Origin: Pseudolabrys taiwanensis
GTDB lineage: Bacteria; Pseudomonadota; Alphaproteobacteria; Rhizobiales; Xanthobacteraceae
DNA length: 64,000 nucleotides
Assembly: GCF_003367395.1 (NCBI RefSeq)
Contig: NZ_CP031417.1
Span: 1,736,001-1,800,000 of the forward strand
Direction of reading: 5' to 3'
A program made the translations under genes and the position numbers. Numbering within the stretch: the first letter of the stretch is position 1; each line of letters begins with the position of its first letter. Positions 1-8,565 of this stretch are shown here, one piece after another. The notes beneath the pieces are model-generated. The model saw only the letters and a program-made list of their open reading frames with translations, had not been told where the DNA came from and searched no databases.

Positions 1-63
1 GTTGCTTAAAAGCGCTGAAATCGCGCGGACCTTAGCGGCGGCCCCGCATCGTCACAAGGCGGC

Positions 64-1341
64 TCAGCGCCGATTGTTGTTGCGCCGGCCGTTGGCGGGT
101 GGGGTCGTCGCCGGCGGCTCGACGATGGTGGGTCCAGACGGCGTCGGCGCCGGCGTGACGGTCGGCGGCGGCGCGGCGCCCTGTTCGATCGCCCGCAGCT
201 TGGCGACGTTCTTCTGATGCTCGGCGTAGTTCTCAGAGAACACGTGACCGCCGGTGCCGTCAGCCACGAAATAAAGCTCCTTCGTGCGCGCCGGATTGGC
301 GGCCGCTTCGAGCGAGGCCCGTCCGGGATTGGCGATCGGCCCGGGCGGCAGGCCTTCGATGACGTAGGTGTTGTACGGCGTCGGCTGCTCGATCTCGCTC
401 TTCATGATCGGACGGCCGAGCGAGCCTTTGCCGCCGGTCAAACCGTAGATGATCGTGGGGTCCGACTGCAGCCGCATCTTGGCCTTCAGACGATTGATGA
501 ACACGGCGGCGACCCGCGTGCGCTCGTCCGGCTTGCCGGTCTCCTTCTCGACGATTGAGGCGAGCGTCACCAACTGCTCCGGCGTCTTGATCGGGATATC
601 CGGCATGCGCCGTTCCCACACCTCGGAGAGGACGCGCTTGTGGGCCTGCTGCATGCGCTGGATAAGCTGCTCACGGCTCATGCCGCGCGTGAACTTGTAG
701 GTCTCCGGCAGCAACGTGCCCTCGCGGGGGATCTCCTTGATCTGGCCGGAGAGCGCGTCGGTCTCGAGCAGCTTGGCGACGATCTGCTCCGAAGTAAGCC
801 CCTCGGCGATGGTCAAGGTGTGCTGCACCACCTTGTTCTCGATGATCGTGTCGACGACGTCGGCGACGCTGGCGCGCTTGTTGAACTGATACTCGCCGCT
901 CTTGAGATCGCCGCGTGCCTTCAACGCGATCACGCCGCCCATGAACACGTAAGGCTGATCGATCACGCCTTCGCGCACGAGCAGGTCCGCGATGTCCTTG
1001 ATGCCGAGACCGCGGGGGATGTTGACGACCTTGTCCTCGACGAGCGGACCCGGCGCCTCGAAACGCTGCTTGCCGAAATAGAGGCCGGCGCCGACCGTCA
1101 CCGAGATCACGACCAGGATCATGAAGATCGCATTGCCTGCGATCACGAGCGGGTGACGGGCGCGCTTGGAATGCTTCTTCGGCGGCGGGATGCGCTCCGG
1201 CTCCAAAGCCACACGCGGGCTCTTGGGCACGGTCGGACGCGACGGCGGCACAGGCGCACCATTGCGATCCCCGTTCGGCGGCGGAGAGGAATTCACGCGC
1301 ACACCTCCGCTGTCAGGATAGGCCGGATCACCGTCACGCAT
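64..1341 (-). CDS. mltG: Endolytic murein transglycosylase MltG
   Basis: YceG/MltG-family lytic transglycosylase of 425 residues, which cuts nascent glycan strands at the inner membrane and so helps set strand length. A proline-rich cytoplasmic N-terminus (about 1-62) is followed by one membrane segment (about 64-88) and a large periplasmic region. The catalytic glutamate is Glu265 in ASIVEKETG; FINRLK and LQSDPTIIYG follow as family signatures. The C-terminus is a Pro/Thr-rich tail ending in NGRRNNNRR. CAGGGG precedes the ATG. It is the last gene of the fab cluster, 139 bases after fabF, as in many alphaproteobacteria. The 63 bases between its stop and the window edge show nothing recognisable. 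Confidence 0.95.
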   Translation of the reverse strand: MRDGDPAYPDSGGVRVNSSPPPNGDRNGAPVPPSRPTVPKSPRVALEPERIPPPKKHSKRARHPLVIAGNAIFMILVVISVTVGAGLYFGKQRFEAPGPLVEDKVVNIPRGLGIKDIADLLVREGVIDQPYVFMGGVIALKARGDLKSGEYQFNKRASVADVVDTIIENKVVQHTLTIAEGLTSEQIVAKLLETDALSGQIKEIPREGTLLPETYKFTRGMSREQLIQRMQQAHKRVLSEVWERRMPDIPIKTPEQLVTLASIVEKETGKPDERTRVAAVFINRLKAKMRLQSDPTIIYGLTGGKGSLGRPIMKSEIEQPTPYNTYVIEGLPPGPIANPGRASLEAAANPARTKELYFVADGTGGHVFSENYAEHQKNVAKLRAIEQGAAPPPTVTPAPTPSGPTIVEPPATTPPANGRRNNNRR

Positions 1342-1480
1342 ACCCCTGGTTCAAGTCCAGCCCCCCCGGACCCCGACCCGCTGCGGCGGGACCAGAAAAA
1401 TAGCAGAAGCTCCCGCACGTTAGAAAAAATTATGGCGAAAGCGGGGGGCGTATCACCAGGGAATTTCAGGCCGCCTGGTC

Positions 1481-2743
1481 TCAGGCCGCATACCGCCGGA
1501 AGATCACGGACGCGTTGGTGCCGCCGAAACCGAAGGAGTTCGACAGTGCGGTGTTGATTTCACGCTTGCGCGCCCGGTGCGGCACGAGGTCGATCGGCGT
1601 TTCGACTGAGGGATTGTCGAGATTGATCGTCGGCGGCGCCACGTTGTCTCGGATCGCCAAAATCGAGAAAATCGCCTCGACAGCGCCGGCGGCGCCCAAA
1701 AGATGGCCGATGCACGACTTGGTCGACGACATCGAGATACGCGCGGCCGCATTGCCGACCAGCCGCTCGACGGCGCCGAGCTCGATTTCGTCGGCCATGG
1801 TCGAGGTCCCATGGGCGTTGATGTAGTCGATTTCGTCCGCGGTGATGCCGGCGCGCTTGAGCGCCATGCTCATGCAGCGGAAGGCGCCATCGCCGTCCGG
1901 AGACGGCGCCGTGATGTGGAAGGCGTCGCCCGACAGGCCGTAGCCGACCAGTTCGGCGTAGATCTTGGCACCGCGCGCCTTGGCGTGCTCAAGCTCCTCG
2001 AGCACCAGGGCACCGGCGCCCTCGCCCATCACGAAGCCGTCGCGGTCCTTGTCGTACGGACGCGAGGCGCGCGTGGGATCATCATTGAACGCGGTCGACA
2101 GCGCGCGCAGCGCCGAGAAGCCGGCCAGCGACAACCGATTGACCGGAGACTCCGCGCCGCCGGCGACCATCACGTCGGCGTCGCCGAGCGCGATCATGCG
2201 GCCGGCGTCGCCGATCGCATGGGCACCGGTCGAACAGGCCGTGACCACCGCATGGTTCGGCCCCTTCAGGCCGAACTCGATCGACACGAAACCGGAGGCG
2301 AGGTTGATGATGCGGCCCGGAATGAAGAACGGGGAGACGCGGCGCGGCCCCTTCTCGTGCATGGTGATGGCGGTCTCGGCGATGCCTTCAATGCCGCCGA
2401 TGCCCGAGCCGATCAACACACCGGTCGATGTCTTCTCGTCTTCGGTCTTGGGATGCCAGCCGGCGTCGTCGAGCGCCTGGCGCGCCGCGCACATCGCGTA
2501 GACGATGAACGGGTCGACCTTGCGCTGCTCCTTCGGCTCCATCCACTGATCGGCATTGTAGGTGCCGTTCGAGCCGTCGCCGTGCGGAATCATGCACGCG
2601 ATCTTGGCGGCGATGTCGGAGACTTCGAACGTATCGACCTTCTTGGCGCCGCTTTCACCGTTGAGCAGACGTGACCACGTCGGCTCCACGCCGCAACCGA
2701 GCGGCGAGAGCATTCCCATTCCGGTGATGACAACTCGCCTCAT
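1481..2743 (-). CDS. fabF: Beta-ketoacyl-ACP synthase II
   Basis: Elongating condensing enzyme of type II fatty acid synthesis: it joins malonyl-ACP to acyl-ACP in the cytoplasm. At 420 residues it is the normal family length. The Cys-His-His triad is visible as Cys170 in VVTACSTGA, His311 in INAHGTST and His347 in KSCIGHLLG, with Lys342 beside the last. The start MRRVVITGMG is typical, and GGAGCCGGGA lies before the ATG. It sits 130 bases after acpP, its substrate carrier, and before mltG. FabB-type paralogues are possible, but the length and the acpP linkage favour FabF. Confidence 0.97.
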   Translation of the reverse strand: MRRVVITGMGMLSPLGCGVEPTWSRLLNGESGAKKVDTFEVSDIAAKIACMIPHGDGSNGTYNADQWMEPKEQRKVDPFIVYAMCAARQALDDAGWHPKTEDEKTSTGVLIGSGIGGIEGIAETAITMHEKGPRRVSPFFIPGRIINLASGFVSIEFGLKGPNHAVVTACSTGAHAIGDAGRMIALGDADVMVAGGAESPVNRLSLAGFSALRALSTAFNDDPTRASRPYDKDRDGFVMGEGAGALVLEELEHAKARGAKIYAELVGYGLSGDAFHITAPSPDGDGAFRCMSMALKRAGITADEIDYINAHGTSTMADEIELGAVERLVGNAAARISMSSTKSCIGHLLGAAGAVEAIFSILAIRDNVAPPTINLDNPSVETPIDLVPHRARKREINTALSNSFGFGGTNASVIFRRYAA

Positions 2744-2873
2744 TCCCGGCTCCGAGCGAAAATAATCTCACACGCAGTCGGCACGGCGCAGACTGCGTGA
2801 CCTTGCCTGCGGTTGCGCGACGCGACGGCCTGACCAGCGCTGATGAATAAATTCAAGCCGCCGCGCTCGCGGC

Positions 2874-3113
2874 TCAGCTCTTGGCGTTCTTCTCGAGAAA
2901 CTTCACCGCATCGCCGACGGTCAAGATGGTCTCGGCGGCATCATCGGGGATTTCGCAAGCGAACTCTTCCTCGAAGGCCATAACGAGCTCGACGGTGTCG
3001 AGACTGTCGGCGCCAAGATCATCGATGAAGCTTGCTTGTTCCGTCACCTTGTCGGGCTCCACGCCCAGGTGCTCCACGACGATCTTCTTCACCCGCTCGG
3101 CAATGTCACTCAT
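2874..3113 (-). CDS. acpP: Acyl carrier protein
   Basis: Carries growing acyl chains on a 4'-phosphopantetheine arm attached to Ser37 in the motif GADSLDT. The protein is 79 residues, strongly acidic and helical, as expected for AcpP. The start chosen is the ATG reading MSDIAERV, six bases after AGAGG; a TTG two codons upstream is open but worse placed. It lies between fabG and fabF. The 237-base gap from fabG suggests its own promoter, in keeping with the high demand for ACP. Confidence 0.97.
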   Translation of the reverse strand: MSDIAERVKKIVVEHLGVEPDKVTEQASFIDDLGADSLDTVELVMAFEEEFACEIPDDAAETILTVGDAVKFLEKNAKS

Positions 3114-3310
3114 CTTCAACCTCTGCTTTTTAGATTGGGCCGCGCCCTTGCTTCGGGACTGCAGCCATCGCGGTTAGGCCTCGTCGTGGTTGACGGTGGT
3201 GAGACGACTTCCGATCGCGAAAGCTTGGTGCTTGCGACTTCCGCCATCGGCCGCCCCAGCCGGGCCGAATTTCGGTTACCACACTTCAATTCCGTTGACT
3301 AGCGCAGGGG

Positions 3311-3340
3311 AGCGTAGCCGGACAAGCCCTTTAATGCCAA
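3311..3340 (-). promoter_or_regulatory. Candidate acpP promoter
   Basis: On the minus strand a -35 like TTGGCA (3335-3340) and a -10 like TACGCT (3311-3316) are separated by 18 bases in the fabG-acpP gap. This would give acpP a leader of about 190 bases and allow expression independent of fabD-fabG. It rests on sequence similarity alone. Confidence 0.35.
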
Positions 3341-3350
3341 GGCCTTGTCA

Positions 3351-4088
3351 TTAAAACATCGCCATTCCACCGTTCACGTGAATCGTCTGCCCCGTGACGT
3401 AATGTGCCTCCTCGGAAGCCAGATAAACGGCCGCGGCAGCGATGTCTTGCGCGCTCCCAAGCTTGCCCGCGGGAACCCGCGCCAAGATGCTTTCACGCTG
3501 CTTGTCATTGAGCTTGTCCGTCATCGCGCTGGCGATGAAACCCGGCGCGATGCAGTTGGCCGTCACGTTACGCTTTGCGTATTCGGCAGCGACAGCTTTC
3601 ATCATGCCAACCATGCCGGCCTTCGATGCGGTATAGTTGCCCTGCCCGGCATTGCCGGTGAAACCGACCACCGACGAGATGCCGATCACGCGGCCCCAGC
3701 GGCGGCGCATCATGCGGGAAACGGCCGCGCGGGTGAGCCGGAAGGTCGCCGTCAGATTGACGGCGATGACGTTGTCCCAGTCTTCGTCCTTGAGCTGAAC
3801 GAACAGATTGTCCTTGGTGATGCCGGCATTGGCGACAAGGATGTCGACCTTCTCCATCTTCTCTTCGGCCGACGGCACCAGCGCTTCGACAGCATCCTTG
3901 TCCGCCAGGTTGCACGGCAACACGTGGACGCGGCTGCCGAATTCGCCGGCAAGCTTTTCGAGCTGTTCTCGCCGCGTGCCGGAGAGCGCTACGGTTGCGC
4001 CCTGTTGATGCAGTGCACGCGCGATGCCCTCACCGATAGCGCCGGTGGCGCCGGTCACAAGCGCGGTCTTGCCCGTAAGATCGAACAT
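3351..4088 (-). CDS. fabG: 3-oxoacyl-ACP reductase
   Basis: NADPH-dependent ketoreductase of fatty acid elongation and a classical short-chain dehydrogenase of 245 residues. The nucleotide-binding motif is TGATGAIG (residues 12-19) and NAG is at 87-89. The catalytic residues are Ser139, Tyr152 and Lys156 in GNYTASKAG. The C-terminus GQTIHVNGGMAMF is the standard FabG ending. AAGGAG sits seven bases before the ATG. It follows fabD by 19 bases, so the two are almost certainly co-transcribed, and its position between fabD and acpP separates it from the other SDR genes in this window. Confidence 0.97.
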   Translation of the reverse strand: MFDLTGKTALVTGATGAIGEGIARALHQQGATVALSGTRREQLEKLAGEFGSRVHVLPCNLADKDAVEALVPSAEEKMEKVDILVANAGITKDNLFVQLKDEDWDNVIAVNLTATFRLTRAAVSRMMRRRWGRVIGISSVVGFTGNAGQGNYTASKAGMVGMMKAVAAEYAKRNVTANCIAPGFIASAMTDKLNDKQRESILARVPAGKLGSAQDIAAAAVYLASEEAHYVTGQTIHVNGGMAMF

Positions 4089-4107
4089 AATAGCTCCTTA
4101 GAAACTG

Positions 4108-5052
4108 TTAGGCGCGCGCCGCTTTGAATGCGGCAACGTCGTCGGGCGTCCCTATCGCCGTGCCGGTCGCACCGTCGGCGATACGTTTGACCAGACCGCT
4201 GAGCACTTTGCCCGCGCCGACTTCGTAGAATGTCTTCACGCCCGCCTGGGCCATGAAGGAAATCGATTCTCTCCAGCGCACGGTCCCGGTGACCTGCGCG
4301 ACCAGTGCCTTGACGATTTCGGCCGGATCCTGGATCGGCTTCACCAATACGTTGGCGACCACCGGAACCACCGGCGGCCTCACCGTGACCTTGGCGAGCG
4401 CCTCGGCCATGACGTCGGCCGCAGGCGCCATCAGCGCGCAATGGAACGGCGCGGACACCGGCAGCAGCATCGCGCGCTTGGCGCCTTTGCCCTTGGCGAT
4501 TTCAACCGCGCGTTCGACGGCGGCTTTATCGCCCGACACGACGACCTGGCCGCCACCATTATCGTTGGCGGCCTGACAGACCTGACCTTGCGCCGCTTCG
4601 GCCGCGACAGCCGCCGCGGCATCGAATTCGAGTCCGAGCAACGCAGCCATCGCGCCGGCGCCAACCGGCACAGCCTTTTGCATCGCCTGGCCGCGCGTGC
4701 GCAGAAGCCGCGCCGCATCCGCGATGGTGAAAGTGCCGGCGGCAGCAAGCGCCGAATATTCGCCGAGCGAGTGACCGGCGACGAATTGCGCATCGCGCGC
4801 AAGGTTCAAACCGGCTTCAGCCTCCAGCACGCGGATGACCGCGAGCGACACCGCCATCAACGCCGGCTGGGCGTTCTCGGTCAGGGTCAGCACATCCTGC
4901 GGTCCCTCGAAAATAACGCTGCTGAGCTTGGCGCCCAGCGCGTCATCGACTTCCGCAAATACCGCGCGCGCGGGCGCGAACTGATCGGCGAGCGCCTTGC
5001 CCATGCCGACCGTCTGGCTACCCTGCCCCGGAAATACAAACGCGACAGTCAT
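4108..5052 (-). CDS. fabD: Malonyl-CoA:ACP transacylase
   Basis: Transfers malonyl from CoA to ACP to supply the extender unit of fatty acid synthesis. The 314-residue protein has the start motif FPGQGSQ, the serine nucleophile Ser95 in GHSLGEYSA, and the catalytic His204 in SAPFHCALM. GGAGAGG precedes the ATG closely. It is the first gene of the minus-strand fab run. The 193 bases upstream, shared with the divergent small gene at 5246, hold a TTGACA-like -35 on the minus strand (5143-5148) but no convincing -10. Confidence 0.97.
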   Translation of the reverse strand: MTVAFVFPGQGSQTVGMGKALADQFAPARAVFAEVDDALGAKLSSVIFEGPQDVLTLTENAQPALMAVSLAVIRVLEAEAGLNLARDAQFVAGHSLGEYSALAAAGTFTIADAARLLRTRGQAMQKAVPVGAGAMAALLGLEFDAAAAVAAEAAQGQVCQAANDNGGGQVVVSGDKAAVERAVEIAKGKGAKRAMLLPVSAPFHCALMAPAADVMAEALAKVTVRPPVVPVVANVLVKPIQDPAEIVKALVAQVTGTVRWRESISFMAQAGVKTFYEVGAGKVLSGLVKRIADGATGTAIGTPDDVAAFKAARA

Positions 5053-5245
5053 ACCTCTCCAGTCCCCGACCCTTTAAAATCCTGACGGATGCCCGCCCCC
5101 CGGGAGCAAAACCGCGCCGAGAGACACCGCCCATGCGGCTCCTGTCAAGCGCGAGAGCGGAACCATTCAGTTTGCGGCGGGTGGGGTAACCGGACGAAAA
5201 GACTTCCCTGTTAAGGCCTTGGTTAATCCAAGCGACACTCGGCCA

Positions 5246-5470
5246 ATGAGCACCCTGGTCTCCGACGACGATCTTTCGCGGGCCCGCAGCGACCCGCAGT
5301 TCCGCCAGCAACTCCTGGCGGCGAACCTCGATCGATTGCTCGGGGCGCTCAACCGTATGCGCCGCCAAAGCGCCCCGACCGAGGAAGGGGTACGCCAGCT
5401 CCAGGAAGGGGCTGATCTGGCGGTCCAGCTCGCCGACCGGCTACAAAACGGCACCGAACACGCCGCCTGA
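5246..5470 (+). CDS. Small conserved hypothetical protein
   Basis: A 74-residue soluble protein starting MSTLVSDDDLSRARSDPQF, which looks like one long amphipathic helical hairpin rich in Arg, Leu and Gln (LLAANLDRLLGALNRMRR). There are no cysteines, signal peptide or membrane segment. I take the ATG at 5246, nine codons into a frame that also opens with TTG. It is divergent from fabD and 246 bases upstream of rpsF. I recall similar short proteins at this locus in related Rhizobiales, but no function can be assigned from sequence. No strong ribosome binding site is visible. Confidence 0.6.
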   Translation: MSTLVSDDDLSRARSDPQFRQQLLAANLDRLLGALNRMRRQSAPTEEGVRQLQEGADLAVQLADRLQNGTEHAA

Positions 5471-5570
5471 GGCGGGTTCCAGCCTGCGTTCTCCTTGCAT
5501 TCCCGGCGGAAATCCTTATAACCCGCGCGTTCCGTCGACCCTGGTTGGAAGCTGAACGGATGACTGGTCG

Positions 5571-5666
5571 GCAGCGTCTGACGCTGCAAGCCGGTAGGAC
5601 CGTCTGGTCCGGCATCCCGTGTTTCCGCCTTCAGAGCAGTTTCGAGCCTTTCCCGAAGGGCTCGAA
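5571..5666 (+). promoter_or_regulatory. Structured leader upstream of rpsF
   Basis: Three hairpins lie in the 246-base gap before rpsF: GCAGCG/CGCTGC (5571-5576 with 5582-5587), a GCCGG-TA-GGACC stem with a GTCT loop (5590-5613), and TTCGAGCC/GGCTCGAA (5641-5648 with 5659-5666). In many bacteria the rpsF leader carries an RNA element bound by the S6:S18 complex for feedback control. The second hairpin, with its interrupted CCGG stem, is the best candidate here. The structures are read directly; the regulatory role is inference. Confidence 0.4.
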
Positions 5667-5716
5667 GGGCTAGGCGCCAGGATCGAGGATTTGGCTCTAA
5701 CAGGGAAAGGCATTTC

Positions 5717-6166
5717 ATGCCCCTCTATGAACACGTCTATCTGGCGCGCCAGGACCTGAGCGCGCAGCAGGTCGAGGAATTGACCACCCAGCTCACCGGC
5801 GTCATCACGCAGATGGGCGGCACGGTCTCCAAGAACGAATACTGGGGCCTGAAGTCCCTCACCTACCGCATGAACAAGAACCGCAAAGCGCATATGACGC
5901 TTCTCAACGTCGATGCGCCGGCGGCGGCTCTCAACGAGATCGAGCGCCAGGAGCGCCTCTCGGAAGACGTTCTGCGCTATCTGACCATCCGCGTCGAAGA
6001 GCTGGAGGAAGGCCCCTCCGCCATGCTGCGTAAGTCCGATCGTGACCGCGACGAGCGCGGCGATCGTGGCGGCCGCTTCGGCGACCGTGACCGCGGCGAT
6101 CGCGGTGACCGGGGCGAGCGCCGTCCGCGCCGCGAAGATGACGAAGCAGCGGCTACGGAGGAATAA
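5717..6166 (+). CDS. rpsF: 30S ribosomal protein S6
   Basis: Ribosomal protein bS6, which pairs with S18 in the platform of the 30S subunit. The N-terminus [20 protein letters not shown] and the [19 protein letters not shown] region are characteristic. The conserved fold ends near residue 105. It is followed by a highly charged tail of about 40 residues made of repeated Asp-Arg and Arg-Gly-Asp units, including [17 protein letters not shown], ending in an acidic stretch. GGGAAAGG precedes the ATG. rpsR starts three bases after the stop, with its ribosome binding site inside the end of rpsF. Confidence 0.98.
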   Translation: MPLYEHVYLARQDLSAQQVEELTTQLTGVITQMGGTVSKNEYWGLKSLTYRMNKNRKAHMTLLNVDAPAAALNEIERQERLSEDVLRYLTIRVEELEEGPSAMLRKSDRDRDERGDRGGRFGDRDRGDRGDRGERRPRREDDEAAATEE

Positions 6167-6169
6167 TCA

Positions 6170-6418
6170 ATGGCACTCGCAGCTCAGGGCGGCGCGCGCC
6201 GTCCGTTCTTCCGCCGTCGCAAGACCTGCCCGTTCTCGGGCGCCAATGCGCCGAAGATCGACTACAAGGACGTGAAGCTGTTGCAGCGTTACGTCTCGGA
6301 GCGCGGCAAGATCGTGCCGAGCCGCATCACCGCGGTGTCGGCCAAGAAGCAGCGTGAACTCGCCCAGGCGATCAAGCGCGCCCGCTTCCTCGGCCTGCTG
6401 CCTTACGTGATCCGCTAA
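6170..6418 (+). CDS. rpsR: 30S ribosomal protein S18
   Basis: Ribosomal protein bS18, 82 residues, which assembles with S6 on 16S rRNA. The signature is the basic N-terminus [15 protein letters not shown], then [20 protein letters not shown] and a C-terminal helix ending [10 protein letters not shown]. It contains one cysteine, so it is not the four-cysteine zinc-binding paralogue. Its GGAGG site (with GGAGGAATAA) lies in the last codons of rpsF, so the two genes are translationally linked. Confidence 0.98.
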   Translation: MALAAQGGARRPFFRRRKTCPFSGANAPKIDYKDVKLLQRYVSERGKIVPSRITAVSAKKQRELAQAIKRARFLGLLPYVIR

Positions 6419-6434
6419 TCGGATTTGACGAACA

Positions 6435-6463
6435 GCCTCATCCCGCGACACGCGGGGTGAGGC
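6435..6463 (+). terminator. Hairpin after rpsR
   Basis: A 13-base-pair stem (GCCTCATCCCGCG, loop ACA, CGCGGGGTGAGGC) with one G-T pair starts 16 bases after the rpsR stop. It has no T-tract, so it may act as an attenuator, as an mRNA 3' stabiliser, or as a repeat element separating rpsR from the downstream membrane protein gene and rplI. Confidence 0.4.
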
Positions 6464-6559
6464 CTTAAAACGAGGCTTCCGGCGACATCCGGCAAGCCGA
6501 TGGTTGGGACGGACGTAGGCTCCGCCTCTAACCGCTCGAACGGAGCGGGACAGCTCGGG

Positions 6560-7540
6560 ATGATGCAGACCGGTCTCATAGGCATTGGTGCTGGCGCCGC
6601 GGCGGCTTTGCTGTTCGCCTCGGTAACGTCCGGCTCGTGGCTGTCCGTCATCCTCTTCTATCTCGCACCGCTGCCGATCATGATCGCCGGGCTCGGCTGG
6701 ACCCATTGGGCCAGCCTGACCGCCGCGATCGTCGCGGCGGGCGCGATCGGCCTCATATTCGGCGGCGCTTTCTTTCTCGCTTTCCTCGCCGGCGCCGGCA
6801 TCCCAGCCTGGTGGCTCACCTACCTCTCTTTGCTGGCGCGGCCGCTGACCGCGACGGCGGGCGCGTCCGACCAGCCTTCGCTCGAATGGTATCCGCCCGG
6901 CCGCCTGGTGCTCTGGGCCGCCGCCCTCGCGGCCCTGGTGGTGCTGTTCGCCATTCCGAATTTCGGCCTCGACGCCGAGAGCTTCCGGACCGGGCTTGCC
7001 AGCGCGCTCAACCGCATGCTGCAGCTCGATGCCGGCAGGGACGGCGTCCCGGCGGCGGACGCGGAGCGCGCCAAGCGCTTCATCGATTTCTTCGTCACGG
7101 TGATCCCGCCCGCCGCGGCGGTGCTGGCCACCGTCACCAGCCTCGTCAATCTGTGGCTCGCCGGCCGCATCGTGCGATTCTCCGGGCGGCTGACGCGGCC
7201 CTGGCCGGAGATCGCCGCGATGGTGTTCCCGCCTACGGCGGCGATCGCGCTCGGCGTTGCGACCGTGCTGAGCTTCGTCGACGGCCTCGTCGGCATCGTC
7301 GCCGGCGTGGTCGCGGCAAGCCTGTGCATGGCGCATGCGGTGCTCGGTCTCGCCGTGGTGCACGACGTCACGCGCAGCCTGAACAGCCGGCCTTTCATTA
7401 TCGGCGGCGTCTATGCCTCGCTCGCCGTATTGGGCTGGCCGGTGCTGATTTTCGCCGTGCTCGGCCTCGTCGAAACTTTGTTCGGCCTGCGGGCGCGCAT
7501 CGCGAGCAAGCGCGGGCCGCCGGCCTCCACCATCACCTGA
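6560..7540 (+). CDS. DUF2232 integral membrane protein
   Basis: A 326-residue polytopic membrane protein with about eight hydrophobic segments (for example [19 protein letters not shown] and [11 protein letters not shown]). It resembles the DUF2232/YybS-like family, whose function is not established. The start chosen is the ATG at 6560 after GGGACAGCTCGGG; an upstream frame from 6500 would add 20 polar residues without a better site. It lies between rpsR and rplI, 141 bases after the former and 65 before the latter. I recall this placement as common in Rhizobiales. The context suggests expression with the ribosomal proteins but does not reveal a role. Confidence 0.8.
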   Translation: MMQTGLIGIGAGAAAALLFASVTSGSWLSVILFYLAPLPIMIAGLGWTHWASLTAAIVAAGAIGLIFGGAFFLAFLAGAGIPAWWLTYLSLLARPLTATAGASDQPSLEWYPPGRLVLWAAALAALVVLFAIPNFGLDAESFRTGLASALNRMLQLDAGRDGVPAADAERAKRFIDFFVTVIPPAAAVLATVTSLVNLWLAGRIVRFSGRLTRPWPEIAAMVFPPTAAIALGVATVLSFVDGLVGIVAGVVAASLCMAHAVLGLAVVHDVTRSLNSRPFIIGGVYASLAVLGWPVLIFAVLGLVETLFGLRARIASKRGPPASTIT

Positions 7541-7605
7541 GTTCAACATCAACCCGAAACCAAACCCAAGAACCAACCAAGTTCAGATCCGAAGGAGTAA
7601 TGACA

Positions 7606-8265
7606 ATGGAAGTGATCCTGCTCGAACGCGTCGGCAAGCTCGGCCAGATGGGCGACGTCGTGCGCGTGAAAGACGGCTTCGCGCGCAATTTCCTGCTGCC
7701 GAACAACAAGGCGCTGCGCGCCACGGCCGACAACAAGAAGCGCTTCGAAGGCATGAAGGCCGAACTCGAGACGCGCAATCTCGAGGCCAAGGGCGAAGCC
7801 GGCAAGGTCGCCGCGAAGGTCGACGGCAAGAGCTTCGTGGTGCTGCGTCAGGCGAGCGAGACCGGCCAGCTGTTCGGTTCGGTGACGAGCCGCGACATCG
7901 CCCGCCTGATCGCCGAGGAAGGCGCCGATATCGCCAAGGGCCAGGTCGCGATCAACGCGCCGATCAAGATGATCGGTCAGTACAAGGTTCCGATCGCGCT
8001 GCATCCGGAAATCGAAGTGGCGGTCACCGTGATCGTCGCGCGCAGCGCCGATGAAGCCGAGCGCATCAAGCGTGGCGAGGACGTGACCGTCCGCCGTACC
8101 GATGAAGAAGAGGCCCGCGCCGAAGCCGCCGCCACGGCCGAAACGTTCTTCGAGGAAGGCAGCGAAGACGAGGAAGCCGAAGCTGCCGCTCCCGAGGCCG
8201 AAGCCGACGCCGAGCCCGCGCCGAAGAAGGCCAAGGGCAAGAAGAAGGCCGCCGACGAAGAGTGA
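7606..8265 (+). CDS. rplI: 50S ribosomal protein L9
   Basis: Ribosomal protein bL9, which bridges the L1-stalk base and neighbouring ribosomes through a long helix. The N-terminal domain [17 protein letters not shown] with [13 protein letters not shown] is diagnostic. The protein is 219 residues against about 150 in E. coli. The extra length is a C-terminal tail of mixed Glu/Ala runs ending in a Lys-rich stretch ([16 protein letters not shown]). I take the ATG at 7606, eight bases after GAAGGAG; the ATG at 7600 is only two bases away from it. A strong terminator follows at 8302, closing the operon. Confidence 0.97.
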   Translation: MEVILLERVGKLGQMGDVVRVKDGFARNFLLPNNKALRATADNKKRFEGMKAELETRNLEAKGEAGKVAAKVDGKSFVVLRQASETGQLFGSVTSRDIARLIAEEGADIAKGQVAINAPIKMIGQYKVPIALHPEIEVAVTVIVARSADEAERIKRGEDVTVRRTDEEEARAEAAATAETFFEEGSEDEEAEAAAPEAEADAEPAPKKAKGKKKAADEE

Positions 8266-8301
8266 TCGATACGCGAGGCTTGCTTGCCTCGTCGTTATGG
8301 C

Positions 8302-8331
8302 AAAGGCCCGGCATCGCTGCCGGGCCTTTTT
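8302..8331 (+). terminator. Rho-independent terminator of the rpsF-rplI operon
   Basis: Perfect 12-base stem AAAGGCCCGGCA / TGCCGGGCCTTT with a TCGC loop, followed by a run of T. It lies 36 bases after the rplI stop. The A-rich 5' flank makes it potentially bidirectional, so it could also end the short minus-strand transcript at 8434. Confidence 0.92.
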
Positions 8332-8356
8332 GCGTCATCGTCCATCGTGACACGAT

Positions 8357-8434
8357 TTACGGCGTAACCCGATGGATCAAGACGATGGCGACAGTAAAGA
8401 CCGCTGCCATTACGAGCAGCATCAGCTCTTGCAT
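8357..8434 (-). CDS. Putative 25-residue single-span membrane peptide
   Basis: A short frame reading MQELMLLVMAAVFTVAIVLI then HRVTP. It consists of one uninterrupted hydrophobic helix with a positively charged, presumably cytoplasmic, C-terminus. GGGGAG lies eight bases before the ATG, and the frame ends in TAA. It is in otherwise empty DNA between the rplI terminator and the cytochrome gene, on the minus strand. The architecture matches many bacterial small membrane proteins, but chance is a real alternative for a frame this short. No partner is evident. Confidence 0.4.
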   Translation of the reverse strand: MQELMLLVMAAVFTVAIVLIHRVTP

Positions 8435-8565
8435 GTGGTGAACTCCCCGTCGGGCACCTTAACGGCACACGACGTCAATAGTTCACCGCAGTGCGGCAGA
8501 ATTCACATCGCCAACCGGCGGCGGTTAATGTTCGGTGACGCAATCGCCCGAAAACACCGGTAGTC

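Noticed and set aside
5167..5718. 183-residue minus-strand frame over the 5246 gene and the rpsF leader
   Set aside because: No ribosome site and an Arg/Ser-rich biased composition; it overlaps a more plausible plus-strand gene and a structured leader.
6167..7576. 469-residue minus-strand open frame across rpsR and the DUF2232 gene
   Set aside because: It is the antisense of two well supported genes; composition is dominated by Arg, Gly, Glu and Ala from GC-rich codon complement, with no domain or ribosome site.
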